DNA of 64,000 nucleotides from Populus alba (lineage: Eukaryota; Streptophyta; Magnoliopsida; Malpighiales; Salicaceae): positions 930,001 through 994,000 of the forward strand of contig NC_133302.1 of NCBI RefSeq assembly GCF_005239225.2. Reading direction: 5' to 3'. Made by a program: the position numbers and the translations under genes. Position 1 is the first letter of the stretch. Each line of letters begins with the position of its first letter. Below the pieces are notes generated by a model, which did no database searches, was not told where the DNA came from, and saw nothing but the letters and a program-made list of their open reading frames with translations. Below are positions 23,361 through 34,972 of the stretch, one piece after another.

Positions 23361-23944
23361 TGTGAGTTTGCCCTTAATATAATAAAATATTGAATTAAGT
23401 TCAGGTGCTTACTGGTTTTATACTTTGATTATATAAATATAATAAAATATCGAATTAAGTTTAGGTGTTTGGAAATGGTTATGCAGAATAAGGATCTACT
23501 TCAGAAATTGGCTATAGCGCAGCTTCAGCAGCGTAAATTGAAGGAAATGATTAATAAAGTATCGAATTAAATTTGCTGCTGCTACTTCCGTTTCGAGGAT
23601 CAAATGGCATTTGTCTCAAGTGAGGGCGTGGTGTTGCAATTTGTAGTAAAGTGCCTGAAGACGTTCAGGAAGCAGCTTTACAAGTCCTTTTTATATGAAG
23701 CTGTGTGTGTAGGTTAGCAAAATTACTACCAAGTCCTTTTTTATATGAATGTTGTTGGTGTTTTTAGAAGGGTGAAATAATTATTTTATTGTTATAATCT
23801 ACAGTAAATTGTGTCTTTGTATACATTATGAGCTTTTTTTTTTTTTTTTTTTTGTAATTCTGTTAATTGTGTCTTGGTGTACTTTAGGCTCAAAATTAGG
23901 TGTGAATCAAATGAATCATCATATTTTGAAAGTCACCGTGGAGC
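23361..23944 (+). other. 3' flank of NLR #3: small ORF (23475-23570) and decayed second BED exon (23581-23692)
   Basis: After the stop lie AT-rich repeats (AATATAATAAAATAT twice). ATG at 23475 opens a 31-residue, charged, coiled-coil-like ORF ending KVSN at 23570. The parallel locus after #5 has a different first part but the same INKVSN end. Immediately after, 23581-23692 reads as a damaged BED finger ([12 protein letters not shown], then out of frame GVAICSKVPEDVQEAALQ), distinct from the N-terminal BED. It may be the 5' exon remnant of another BED gene or a lost 3' exon. The rest to 23944 is AT-rich with a long T run. Confidence 0.55.
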
Positions 23945-23949
23945 CCCTT

Positions 23950-24169
23950 TGTGCGCATGAGCTGTATTAAATCCTAAATTGATTTGTATTTGTGTACATA
24001 TAGGAATCCTAGATTGATTCGTAGTTGTATATAGATAGGAACAAATAACTCTCTTGCTTATCCTCTGTATCTTTCCTATTTCATCTCTGAAGTGTAACTA
24101 TATATATTGCCTCCTGTGGAGAAGAATATAACGAAGAGAAGTAATATTACAGAAACCCTATTGTTTACA
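23950..24169 (+). repeat. 5' LTR of copia-2 (220 bp)
   Basis: Begins TGTGCGCATGAG and ends TTGTTTACA; paired with 28715-28934. It contains a TATATATAT stretch near the expected TATA position. Confidence 0.92.
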
Positions 24170-24181
24170 TGGTATCAGAGC
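24170..24181 (+). other. tRNA-iMet primer-binding site of copia-2
   Basis: TGGTATCAGAGC immediately after the 5' LTR is complementary to the 3' end of plant initiator methionine tRNA, the usual copia primer. Confidence 0.9.
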
Positions 24182-24354
24182 AGACTCAATTCTGTCTGCA
24201 GTAAACCAAACCGAATACGAACCTCGAATCCCTTCTCCTACGAAAAAATAATCTGTATCAAGCTGCTGTTCTTATTCTACGAAACAAAATCCTTTATATT
24301 TCTGAAACGTAACTCACAAGTTATTTGTGCTTTCTTCTTCATCTAGTATCTTCT

Positions 24355-25446
24355 ATGGCTGCAGACATGTCGACTTCAATTGTTCCAACACCAACACAAC
24401 AGATTATTGTACATCAAGATAACTCTTCCTTCCCAACCGGAGTCATCCTTGATGAGACCAACTATTCATTATGGTCTCAACTCATGGAGATGCGTATAGG
24501 GGCTCGCAACAAAGCTGGATATCTCACGGGAGAAACAAAAAAACCAGAAGTTGGAGCTCCCAATCTTGGAGCATGGATTACTGAAAATCATAGAGTAAAA
24601 AGTTGGCTCATTGATGCAATGAGTCCAGCATTAATGCAACGATTTATTCGCCTGTCTATAGCCAAAGAAATATGGGAGGCCGTATCAAAAACATTTTATG
24701 ATGGATCAGATGAAACCTGTATCTTCGAATTGAACCAAAGATCTTTCTCTACCAAACAGAATGGTCGCCCCTTATCAACTTACTATAATGAACTTGTTGC
24801 TATCTTTCAAGAAATTGATCACAGGACGAAATCTCAGGAAGGAACAGTTGAGGGGGTACTTCAGTTACACTCCGCAATGGCTAGGCTTAGAGTTCATATT
24901 TTTCTGAGTGGACTTGATTCAGAATTCAATCAGGTTTGTGGCGAAATCTTGCGCAAAGATCCAAAACTTGATTTGGAGAACACATACGCATATGTCAGGA
25001 GGGAATACCAGCAAAGACAAACCATGGGAAGTTATCATCCAAACTCTGAGAATTTAGCTATGCTAACCAACACTCCTCGACAAGGATCATCATATGAATC
25101 AACCAGCAAACGAAACACTCAATTATCCAAAAAGGTTAACAACCTGGTCTGCGCTCATTGTGGGGAAAAAGGTCATTCACAACAGCGGTGCTATGAGATT
25201 ATTGGCTATCCCGAGTGGTGGGATTTCTCAAAGAAACCTCGGAAAAAGATCGTTGCAAGAGCTATGACAACGTCCACAGAAGATCACCAGCAGCCTACAG
25301 CAAATATTGCTCATCCTGGTAAAGTTGGTAAAGTATCTGTATTCCCTGCACATTATAAGGATAAAACTTGGATTGTTGATACAGGTGCATCTGAACATAT
25401 GACGAGAGACGTTAGACAATTACAATCCATACTCCCTTCTTCTTAA
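24355..25446 (+). pseudogene. copia-2 gag and start of protease
   Basis: Starts MAADMSTS. The gag domain has the NYSLWSQLMEMR and IWEAVSKTFYDGSD-type motifs of plant copia gag; a zinc knuckle (CAHCGEKGHSQQRCYE, CX2CX4HX4C) lies near 25150-25200, and the aspartic protease site WIVDTGASEH near 25366. Translation stops at TAA 25444-25446, just after the protease site. The upstream ATG at 24325 lies in the leader and is not preferred. Confidence 0.85.
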
Positions 25447-28400
25447 TCAGTTATTTCCACAGCCAATGGTAGTACCTCCCCTGTTACTGGGGAAGGTTCA
25501 GTCATTTTGTCAAATACACTCACACTCAATACTGTCCTTGTTGTTCCCTCTCTTGAATATAATCTGTTATCTATTAGCCAAATTACATCCACCCTTCATT
25601 GTACTGTAATGTTTTGGCCCTCCTTTTGTGTCTTTCAGGACATTCTAACGCGGAGGATTCTTGGCTATGGTGTTAGACGGGGCAAACTCTACTACTTGGA
25701 ATTAACAGATAATGGAGAATCAAAAATCAGTCAGGCAAATCATGTTAGTAGCAGAGATAAGGCTCAGACAGTTATATGGCTATGGCATCGTAGATTAGGA
25801 CATCTTTCTTTTGGTTATCTAAAGAAACTACAACCAGTACTCTTTTCCGGTATTAATGAATTGGATTTTCATTGTGATACATGTGAACTGGCTAAAAGTC
25901 ACCGTATCTCTTATTCCCCAAGTTTGAATAAAAGTTCAGAACCATTTGAGGTCATTCACACGGATGTTTGGGGTCCTGCAAAGGTTCCTGCAATTTCTAG
26001 CTCTCGTTATTTTGTGACTTTTATTGATGAATGCACGAGAATGACTTGGGTATCCTTACTTATACATAAGAATGATGTGTGTCTAGCTTTCCAGACATTG
26101 CATAAAATGATACAAACTCAGTACCAAAAACAAATTCGTGTGGTGCAGTCTGATAATGGCACCGAGTTTGTAGCTGCATCTCTTGGGAACTTCCTGTGCA
26201 GCTATGGAATTCGCCATCAGACCTCGTGTACCTATACTCCACAACAGAATGGATTAGCTGAGCGGAAAAATCGACAACTATTAGAGGTAGTACGTGCATC
26301 TCTTTTTGGTATGAATATGCCAAAATTTTATTGGGGTGAGGCTGTGAAATCTGCTACTTATATCATCAACAGAACACCATCTCGAGTCCTAGATTTTCAA
26401 ACACCCTTACAAAAGTTACAATCCTTACTCCCAGTTCCCCATTTTCCCAACCTTGAACCCTGAATTTTTGGTTGTACCGTGTTTGTTCACATCCCAAAAA
26501 TCTTAAGAAACAAACTTGATCCATGTGCAAAACGTTGTGTATTTGTTGGCTACTCTGATCTTCAGAAAGGATATAGATGTTATGATCCCCACACCCAAAA
26601 ATTCCATGTGACATTGGATGCTTCCTTTCGTGAGCTCATACCTTATTACTCTGGGGGAGCCTTGAGCCATTCTCTTCAGGGGGAGAACTTCAGTAACGAG
26701 AATGAGGATCTGATGGATAAAGGAAGTGAGGAGTTTACCCAGTTAGAGGCTCTGATGGATAAAGTAAGTGAGGAGTCTATCCAGTTAAAAGAGAATGAAA
26801 ACTTGAATCCACAAGGCAGTAATCATAGCACTGATGTCGAGAATGATTCCACACATGAAGCTCTAGTTTTTCCTGATGAATCTGCACCACCATTTGAGTT
26901 GCCCCTGTCTACACCATTACCTGCAGAATCATCCACGAATGTTCCCCCTCAGGTAAGTCATGGGATTAGAGAGTCTAATGAAATATATTGTCCTACAGAA
27001 AACCCCACTTCTAGATATCCACAAAGGATGAATAAGGGAATTCCGAAAAAACAATATGATCCTGATCTTACAGTCAAAACCAAATATCCAATTAATAACT
27101 ATGTGTCCTCTCATAGGTTGACTCGTTCATATGCACTTACTGTTAATCAACTTTCCACAGTTTCTATTCCTAGTAATGTGCAGGATGCATTGGCTAATCA
27201 AAGATGGAGAAAGGCAATGAATGAAGAGATGGAGGCTCTACAGAAAAATGCTACGTGGGAACTAGTTTCGCTGCCTAAAGGAATGAAGACAGTTGGATGC
27301 AGATGGGTGTTCACTGTGAAACTCAACCCAGATGGTAGTATTGACAGGTATAAAGCTCGACTAGTCGCAAAAGGATATACACAAAGGTATGGGGTAGACT
27401 ATCAGGATACTTTTGCACCAGTAGCCAAGATCAATACTATTTGTATTCTTATATCTATAGCAGCAAATCGAGACTGGCCTCTGCAACAATTTGATGTTAA
27501 GAATGCATTTCTCAATGGTGATCTAGAAGAAGAAGTCTACATGGAACTACCACCTGGAGTTAACAGCAACTTAGGCAAAGGTGAAGTCTGCAAACTAAAG
27601 AAGTCATTGTATGGACTAAAACAATCACCTAGAGCATGGTTTGGGAGATTCTCTGCTACAATGAAGGAGTTTGGCTATAAACAAAGTAACTCTGACCATA
27701 CTTTGTTTATAAAACATAACGAAGGAAGAGTAACCGTTTTAATTGTATATGTGGATGATATGGTCATGACAGGAGATGATCCACGTGAAATGAAAGCATT
27801 ACAGAGATATCTAGCTACTAAATTTGAAATGAAGGATCTCGAACACCTTAAATATTTTTTAGGAATTGAGGTGGCAAGGTCAAGGCAGGGAATATCTCTT
27901 TCACAACAAAAATATGTGATAGACCTGCTAACTAAAACTGGAATGCTTAGTTGCAAACCAGTAGAAACGCCCATGGAGATGAAACCATAAGCTTGGGAAT
28001 TTTTTCCAGATCAGGATCCAATAGACAAGGATCGTTACCAGCGATTAGTTGGAAGGCTAATCTACTTATCCCATACCAGACCTGATATAGCATATGCAGT
28101 AAGTGTGGTGAGTCAGTTCATGCATGCACCAAGTAAAGAACATATGGAAGCAGTATATTGAATTTTACGGTACTTAAAAGGTTCTCCAGGAAGAGGATTA
28201 TTGTTCACAAAAAACAATATTCCTAACATTGAAGGATATACAGACTCTGATTGGGCAAGAGATCAGACGACCAGAAAATCTACTTCTGGTTATTTTACGT
28301 TTGTAGAAGGTAATCTTGTCACTTGGAAAAGCAAGAAACAAAAGGTAGTAGCAAGATCAAGTGCTGAAGCCGAATTTCGAGGGATGGCTCATGGTGTATG

Positions 28401-28707
28401 TGAATTGATATGGATAAGGAATATATTAAGGGATCTAGGGATTGAATATACTGAACCTATGAATCTCTTCTGTGATAATAAAGCAGCTATAGCAATCGCA
28501 CAGAACCCAGTTCAACATGATTGCACCAAACACGTTGAGGTTGATCGTCATTTCATCAAGGAGAATCTCGATGGAAGAATCATACAGTTTCCATTTATAC
28601 AATCTAAGAGTCAACTGGCTGATGTACTCACAAAGGCAGTTTCAGGAAAGGCGTTTCATGATATAATTAACAAGTTGGGCATGATAAACATCTATGCACC
28701 AACTTGA
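25447..28707 (+). pseudogene. copia-2 integrase, reverse transcriptase and RNase H (three stops)
   Basis: Same frame as gag. Integrase: LWHRRLGHLS with the zinc-binding CDTCELAK, then the catalytic core around HTDVWGPAK and QSDNGTEF to AERKNR (25770-26280). [37 protein letters not shown], and catalytic YVDDM (27250-27800). RNase H: TDSDWARDQTTRKSTSGY to LADVLTK (28220-28640). Stops at 26461 (TGA), 27988 (TAA) and 28159 (TGA). TGA at 26461 and 28159 falls where Arg (CGA) would fit the family, consistent with C-to-T decay at methylated cytosine. Confidence 0.85.
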
Positions 28708-28714
28708 GGGGGAG

Positions 28715-28934
28715 TGTGCGCATGAGCTGTATTAAATCCTAAATTGATTTGTATTTATGTACATATAGGAATCCTAGATTGATTCGTAGTTGTATATAGA
28801 TAGGAACAAATAACTCTCTTGCTTATCCTCTGTATCTTTCCTATTTCATCTCTGAAGTGTAACTATATATATTGCCTCCTGTGGAGAAGAATATAACGAA
28901 GAGAAGTAATATTACAGAAACCCTATTGTTTACA
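28715..28934 (+). repeat. 3' LTR of copia-2 (220 bp)
   Basis: Preceded by the polypurine tract TTGAGGGGGAG (28704-28714); 219 of 220 positions match the 5' LTR by eye. Confidence 0.92.
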
Positions 28935-29574
28935 CCCTTCCCTATTTTCTTTATTAATAAATGGCTCACATGATCCCAAGCAACGACTGTCCATAAACAA
29001 AATGCAAAACGACACCATGCAATTACACAAAAAGCGACGAGCTGGTACTACCTAAAATAAAAATAAAAATAAAATATCATGGCAGAGTCTTTTTCTTTCT
29101 TTTGTTAGACGCGATTTCGAAACAATTCATTAGACAATTACTACCAATTAGTCCTTTTTTTTTTTCCATTTGTGATTACAACAAAATTTTAGTAGAGTTT
29201 TGTATGTATTTACAATATTTCAAGCTATCATAGTTCAAAATAAATATAATCCAATCTAAATTCTAACAATTCAATGCAGAACATTTGTTAATACCTTTAC
29301 CGTGGATTCATATTTATATAATTATATATATATATAATTATATATATAGAATTGCATTCATTAGACAATTACTACCAAGACCCTCTTTTTGGTTGTGACA
29401 TTATATATATAGAACTCATTCCCAAGATGAATAAAATTTAAAAGTTTGATAAAGAGCTAAAAAATAATACATTATCTTTTCCTTGCATTACTTGTAATCA
29501 ATCCAAAAAAACTCAAATTAGAACCCTAAAACGTAAAGCATAGGTGGTAATTGGGCTGAGAGAGCGGTGTCTAA

Positions 29575-29643
29575 GAGTCAGTAATGGAGTGGGAACATCC
29601 TAACACTAAAGATGTCCTTCATCCCTTTGTACTTTTTAAATAG
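29575..29643 (+). pseudogene. Relic of the NLR terminal coding segment
   Basis: Open frame of 22 residues plus stop, reading [19 protein letters not shown] then LFK-stop, the same as the end of NLRs #3 and #5. It lies in a spacer with no LRR sequence upstream. The matching relic in the duplicate spacer is at 48791-48865. Confidence 0.75.
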
Positions 29644-30817
29644 AGCATGAGTGACGCAGTGCCCTTAATTAATATTAAATTAAGAGTAAGCATTGTTGTT
29701 TTAATTGGATTAAGCTTAAGCTATGTGTCAACAATCTTATGAATAGTAATTGTGTTTCAATCTTATTAAATTACCACCTATTTTATCCACTTCTTTTAAT
29801 TTAATCCTTTTTCTTCAATTTTATATGGCTCATCAAATTTAAAGTAATTGTGTTTTAATTTAGTGAGTCTACATTAAAATGCAAACGCATGAATAGTGTT
29901 TTTGTTCTTCCACAAGGTATTGAATTTCCTATAATAATTAGAATATAATATATAGTTTTAACCCGCATTTTACCACTTAAGTAAACATCATTTTAACAAT
30001 AATATAAACTATTTGCAATTAATAAAAGGGACTGGGTCCATTTGGTCCCAGGAAAGAACCCCAATAAGAAAACAATAAAAGCCAGGCCCATAAAACATTT
30101 GACCCAGGGAAGATCTACAGTGACAATGTGGTTTGATAATCAACCACTGTTATTAACACAGTTGAAAGTACGGTAATTCGTATGCCATAGCCATCATAAC
30201 AATTAATGAATTTAGCATGTCACGGAAGCAAAAATCCTTTTCTTTTTTAATGAATTTTGACCATTTTTTATGCCGAGGTTGATTGTTTAAAAAAAAATAT
30301 CAGTGATCTGATACTTGATATTATGATATTGGTAAAGCTTTTTATTTAGAAATATATAAATATATATATTATTTATTTTTTAAAATTTATTTTTATATGC
30401 TAATACGATCTAAAAATATAATAAAAATTAATTTTTAAAAAATTGAGTTTTTTACAAAAAATTGCCAAACATGCTATTTGTGAAACAAGTTTGAGTTTGT
30501 ACTTGGAGGTTTCTTTTTTCTCTATCCTTTCTCTGCACACACTTAACTTCTAAAAACATGCATTTGAAAAAACTTAAAAATCAGAGAATATTAACCTTCA
30601 GATGATTAATTAAATGTAAACTTAAATACGAGCTGAAATTCCATGATCTTTCCATTTTCTCTGATTAATTTTATCAATGGCAAAAAGGGTGCGTGCAGTC
30701 CCCCATAATTACTGCTTAATGCACGTGAAGCTGGTCCCCCGTAGCCTCTCTCTTTCTCTGATATGACTCAATTATTATGCTTAATGTCATCTCTCTTCAG
30801 TGTTTTCTCCTCAATGC

Positions 30818-31262
30818 ATTGACAGGAAAGTTGCCTGCAGAAAACTTGCCAAGTTGGTCATCCTGACAGATATGTAAGCAGACACTTTTTTCTTTTTTGT
30901 GCGTCTCTTAATTGAAGCACACGTCTACGAACCAAAAACGATAAAAAAAAAAAAAACAGATATGCAATCAGCCTCTCTTACCACAGGAAAGTTTGCTGAT
31001 TTTGATGCCAAAAAGTCTCACATTTAACATGCCCGGATTGTTTCGATCTTTCAATCTTCTATTGCTGATAATTCAAACATTGACGTGGATCAAATTCAGT
31101 GGAAATAATGTTATTGCAATTCTTCTGTTTTTCATTTGTATGTTCTTCATTTTTTTATCTAAATTTTATGGTAAACAATAATACTTCCAGAAAACTCTCA
31201 CTGAGTTTGTATTTTCTTTGAACCTTTTAGGAGGATGAATTATAATAATTTATCCTGCTTTC
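30818..31262 (+). pseudogene. LRR receptor-kinase relic (second copy)
   Basis: Contains the LRR piece TGKLPAE..LPSW (near 30822), the segment ending DQIQWK (near 31100) and RRMNYNNLS (near 31230), corresponding to the relics at 3995-5460 and 50027-50870. All are out of frame with each other. Confidence 0.5.
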
Positions 31263-31335
31263 ATCAGTAAATGAACACTGGTTCAGAATATCTGAATATC
31301 TGTACCTTCTAGCATTGCTTCCTTAACCAGACTAA

Positions 31336-31443
31336 GAGGGTGTTTGGGAGTGTGGTAACTGTTGCTTTTCAAATAGTTTTTCGTTGCCGAAAGTATGTCA
31401 ATAATGTTTTTTTTATTTTTTAAAAATCATTTTTTGATATCAG
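31336..31443. mobile_element. Truncated MITE-like fragment
   Basis: GGGTGTTTGGGAGTGTGGTAAC followed by TTGCTTTTCAAATAG resembles the end of common plant hAT-type MITEs. It has no partner end and is joined directly to the NLR #4 leader at 31444. The parallel spacer at 50560 lacks it. Confidence 0.4.
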
Positions 31444-31937
31444 CACAACTTAATTATATGTGTTGCTTAATCTATCTTAGAACTCAAAACTCATATTATA
31501 GCTTTGTTCTTACATGTTCATATTGCCATCAACTTCAACTACTTGTCTTAAAAACAGCTGTCTCAAGGTTTCTTTTGTCTGTTTGAGTGCCTCTTGTCAG
31601 CTTGATAGTGACTAGTTTTGACTTACTCTTTCTCATATCTTCATGCTTACATTTTCAGATCAGCTTTCCCAGAGTTTCAACATTGGGTGCGTCCAACACG
31701 TTTCCTTCACTCAGCAATTAGCTTCAGATATTCTTTTGTTAAAAATTCTTTTGAACCCAGGTAAAGTATTTATATGTCACGACCGAATCTTTTTTGACAA
31801 GTAACTATTGTTTGAATCTTTTTTAAGTAAAAAACACAAGTTGTACAAATTTATTGAGAAACTTTGGATTTTGTATCATCAATAGTTTCCAAATATAAAT
31901 AAATTGATCTTTCTTAGTTTTTTATAAATAAATTGAC
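31444..31937 (+). promoter_or_regulatory. Leader remnant of NLR #4
   Basis: Homologous to the leaders of #2, #3 and #5: exon-B-like CTGTCTCAAGG, TTTTCAG/ATCAGC, and AACCCAG/GTAAAG (donor near 31760). Intron 3 holds a 15-base stub of the solo-LTR start (31774-31788). The leader ends abruptly near 31937, where the middle of NB-ARC begins. There is no start exon. Confidence 0.55.
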
Positions 31938-33668
31938 TTTGGCAGGAGGACATGGATGAGAAGGTATTCAAAATATTAAGATTTAGTTATATGCACTTAA
32001 AGGAGTCAGCACTGCAACAATGTTTCTTGTACTGTGCATTATTCCCGGAAGACTTCAAGATCCCTAGAGAGGATTTGATAGCTTATTTGATTGATGAGGG
32101 AGTGATAAAAGGCATGAGTAGGAAGGCAGAATTTGACAAAGGCCACTCGATGCTTAATAAACTTCAAAGTGCCTGCCTTTTGGAAAAAGTTGAATTCGGC
32201 AGTCATTTTAGATGTGTGAAGATGCATGACTTGATTAGGGATATGGCCATCCAAATACTGCAAGAGAACTCTCAAGACATGGTTAAAGCAGGTGCACGGT
32301 TAAGAGAAGTGGACAGAGAATCTTACTAGAGTTTCACTGATGCATAACCAAATTAAGGAAATTCCTTCCAGCCATTCACCATGTTGTCCCAGTCTTTCAA
32401 CTCTATTGCTATGCAGAAACGCAAAGTTGCAATTTATAGCAGATTCATTTTTTGAGCAGTTGCGTGGGCTCAAGGTTCTTGATCTGTCTTATACAGGTAT
32501 CACAAAACTACCTGATTCTGTCTCTGAATTGGTGAGTCTCACTACATTATTGCTCTATAGTTGTTATATTTTAAGGCATGTGCCGTCATTAGAAAAGCTC
32601 AAGGCACTGAAGAGGTTAGATCTCTCTGGTACTTGGGCACTTGAAAAGATGCCTCAAGGTATGGAATGTCTATGCAACCTGAGGTATCTTAAAATGAATG
32701 GATGTGGTGAAAAGGAGTTTCCTAGTGGGTTGTTACCTAAGCTCTCTCTTCTGCAAGTCTTTGTATTGGAGCCGTGGCCGCTTACTCCTATTCTGCATGT
32801 CTATGCAACCCTACTCCGATAACAGTTAAAGGAAAGGAAGTGGGATGCTTGAGGAAGTTGGAAACTTTGGTATGCCATTTTGAAGGTTACTTAGATACGT
32901 GGAGTATCTCAAAACTCGGGATGAAACCAAATCACAACCACATACATATTCGTGTAGGACTACTGGATAAGTATTATTAATTATTATCATTATGATTTCA
33001 GAAGGAAAACAATTGTTTGCGGTAACTTGAGTATCGACAGAGACAGAGATTTTCAGGTCATGTTCCCAAAGGACATTCAACAACTAGGCATTGATAATTG
33101 TGATGATGCAACAAGTTTATGCATTTTTTGGTCTCTAATAAAGAATGCAACTGAACTGGAGACTATCAACATTAGTGATTGCAATAGCATGGAGAGCTTG
33201 GTTTCATCTTCTTGGTTCTGCTCTGTTCCACCACCATCTCCATCTTATAGTGGAATATTTTTTGGTCTTAAAGAGTTTAATTGTTATGATTGTAAGAACA
33301 TGAAGAAGTTGTTCCCTCTTGTCTTGCTGCCAAGCCTCGTAAACCTGGAATGCATTGAAGTTGGTGAATGTGAGAAAATGGAGGAGATAATATGTGGAAC
33401 AAGATCAGATGAAGAAGGTGTTATGGGTGAAGAAAGCAGCACCGATCTCAAACTCCCCAAGTTAAGATCTCTGCTATTGATTAGATTACCAGAACTGAAA
33501 AGCATTTGCAGTGTAAACCTGATTTGCGATTCTCTCCAATCAATAAGAGTAAAGAATTGTGAGAAGAAGCTGAAGAGGATGGGAATTTGTCTTTCGTTGC
33601 TTGAAAATGGCGAGCCATCTCCTCCCCCTTCTCTCATAGCAATCCCCCCTTTCTTCAATTATGGATAA
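31938..33668 (+). pseudogene. NLR #4: 5'-deleted, multiply frameshifted NB-ARC/LRR pseudogene
   Basis: Homology starts at the equivalent of 15490 in #2 (QEDMDEKVFKILRFS, within ARC), so BED, P-loop, kinase-2 and GLPL are gone. The reading frame breaks at least three times: a 17-nt deletion near 32309 (after AGARLRE); scrambled sequence near 32770-32820 (LEPWPLTPILH); and a further shift near 32900-32985 with a stop. From 33027 the LRR end is open to about 33636, then fuses to the repeated promoter-like block and stops at 33668. MHD ([10 protein letters not shown]) is retained near 32220. It cannot encode a receptor, but serves as a donor for gene conversion. Confidence 0.9.
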
Positions 33669-34240
33669 GAAATGATTTTTTTTTTCTGAGAAGAAATAGT
33701 GATCCATCTTAAAGGCCTTCAGATTTCAACACATGAAGGGATGCATACATATCCCAGGAATTAACAATGGAGGAGGGATAACTTTTAATTGCCACTGATT
33801 TCTTGACAAAACGCACCGTACTAGGCTGTTGTTAAGCCGTTACTTATGCGCACCGTTTCAATAAATTGTAATTCTCATTACTGAGAAGGTTGTCAAGTCA
33901 GCACCATCTTCTGCTCTGCCGATATATAGTGGCAGTTGTAACAGAATGGGCATGGCAAAAAAATGAATGAGAACTGCTGTGGATCCCTCTCTTCTCTCCG
34001 TCTTTCTCTCGCTCCCTCTCTCTCCTTCTCTGTCTTCTCAATCTTTCTGCTTCAACACATATTGGAGGATTCTTAATCGGGCTGTTACCTATAGATCGTA
34101 CGTGATCTTATACCAGCTTTGTGATGTATGCAGGAATAATATTGGTCTTTAAATGGTTTTATTTCTTAAATAAATCAAAGAATTTAAGTTAATCTCTTTT
34201 CTTTCTTGTTTATAAAAATCTACTTGACTGCTTTAGCCTT
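33651..34240 (+). repeat. LTR-like / promoter-like block, copy 3 of 3
   Basis: Matches 9846-10345. It retains the TATA element GATATATAGTGGCAG (near 33921), the leader and the CT-rich stretch. It is joined directly to the truncated LRR of #4. Confidence 0.5.
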
Positions 34241-34254
34241 ACCAAAACCAATAC

Positions 34255-34972
34255 TTAATACAAAAGATATATTATTCAAAAAAATTTTGAAAAGAACGTA
34301 TAACGTGTTTAATACATTTAACTAAAGGTGTATTTCATAACCCTATATGTTTTAGAACTAAACTATTTTTATAATTTTCAAAGTTCGAGAATTAAATTTG
34401 TAATTTTCATAAATTAAGGAACTAAACTGAAATGTCATCATCTTCAACCTTAAACCCAGATTTTTCCATAGCTTATCTACTAATTCATCAAAATCTCTAA
34501 CTCAAATTCATCATTTAAATAGACCATAACTCAAAATCATCATTTTAATATAAAATCTTTCAAAATCAACTAAATCAATTACCCATGATATTCAAATCAA
34601 TTCGTCAATCAACCCAAAACAAAATCTTCAAAACCCTAATCTTCAACCAAAAAGTAAATCAAAGCTAAAAAAACACATTTATACACATCAAAAAATAAAT
34701 CTTATATTTTAAACTTAATTTGCTACCTCTCTTCATCTTCCTTTATCTTTCTCTCTTTTCTTCTTCTTCTTCTTTTTGCCCTTTTCTTCTCTTCTGCTAG
34801 TTCTTCCTCTCAAATTTTTAGATCTCTCTCTTTCTTTTTCTTTTTCTATATATACCTAGTAAAATTTTATTCAATTACTAAAATACTCCTTATTCATTTA
34901 TATTTACTTTTAAACCTTCAAAAGCTTTGTTGTCCTTTTCCTATTCTTTTTTTATTTTCAAAACATTACACA
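34255..34972. mobile_element. Truncated LTR fragment related to the solo LTRs
   Basis: Parallel to 10430-11578 with an internal deletion of about 400 bp near 34368; it keeps the CT-rich stretch and the ending CAAAACATTACA. Part of the segmental duplication that includes the neighbouring hAT copy. Confidence 0.6.

Larger units (their letters stand above)
23950..28934 (+). mobile_element. Full-length Ty1/copia LTR retrotransposon, 4985 bp, TSD CCCTT
   Basis: Two 220-bp LTRs (TG...CA) differ at one position seen by eye (G/A within TTTGTGTAC vs TTTATGTAC). TSD CCCTT lies at 23945-23949 and 28935-28939. The primer-binding site TGGTATCAGAGC directly follows the 5' LTR, and a purine tract precedes the 3' LTR. 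One reading frame (frame 1) covers gag-protease-integrase-RT-RNase H from 24355 to 28707, but four in-frame stops break it: TAA 25444, TGA 26461, TAA 27988 and TGA 28159. Domain order protease-integrase-RT-RNase H identifies copia. The element is young by its LTRs but not autonomous. Confidence 0.95.
28940..31335. other. NLR #3 downstream spacer, duplicated at 47905-50560
   Basis: From CCCAAGCAACGACTG on, this is collinear with 47908-50560 with few differences, so it is a segmental duplicate. A relic of the receptor's terminal exon (29575-29643) and a receptor-kinase relic (30818-31262) lie within it. Otherwise it is AT-rich, with a palindromic ATTATATATATA stretch near 29320-29350 and a MITE-like AT-rich piece near 30290-30480. 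No active gene is supported. Confidence 0.65.

Noticed and set aside
29300..29350. ATTATATATATATAATTATATATA palindrome as a possible origin or terminator
   Set aside because: Simple AT repeat; the duplicate spacer (48545-48565) has a shorter version, consistent with slippage.
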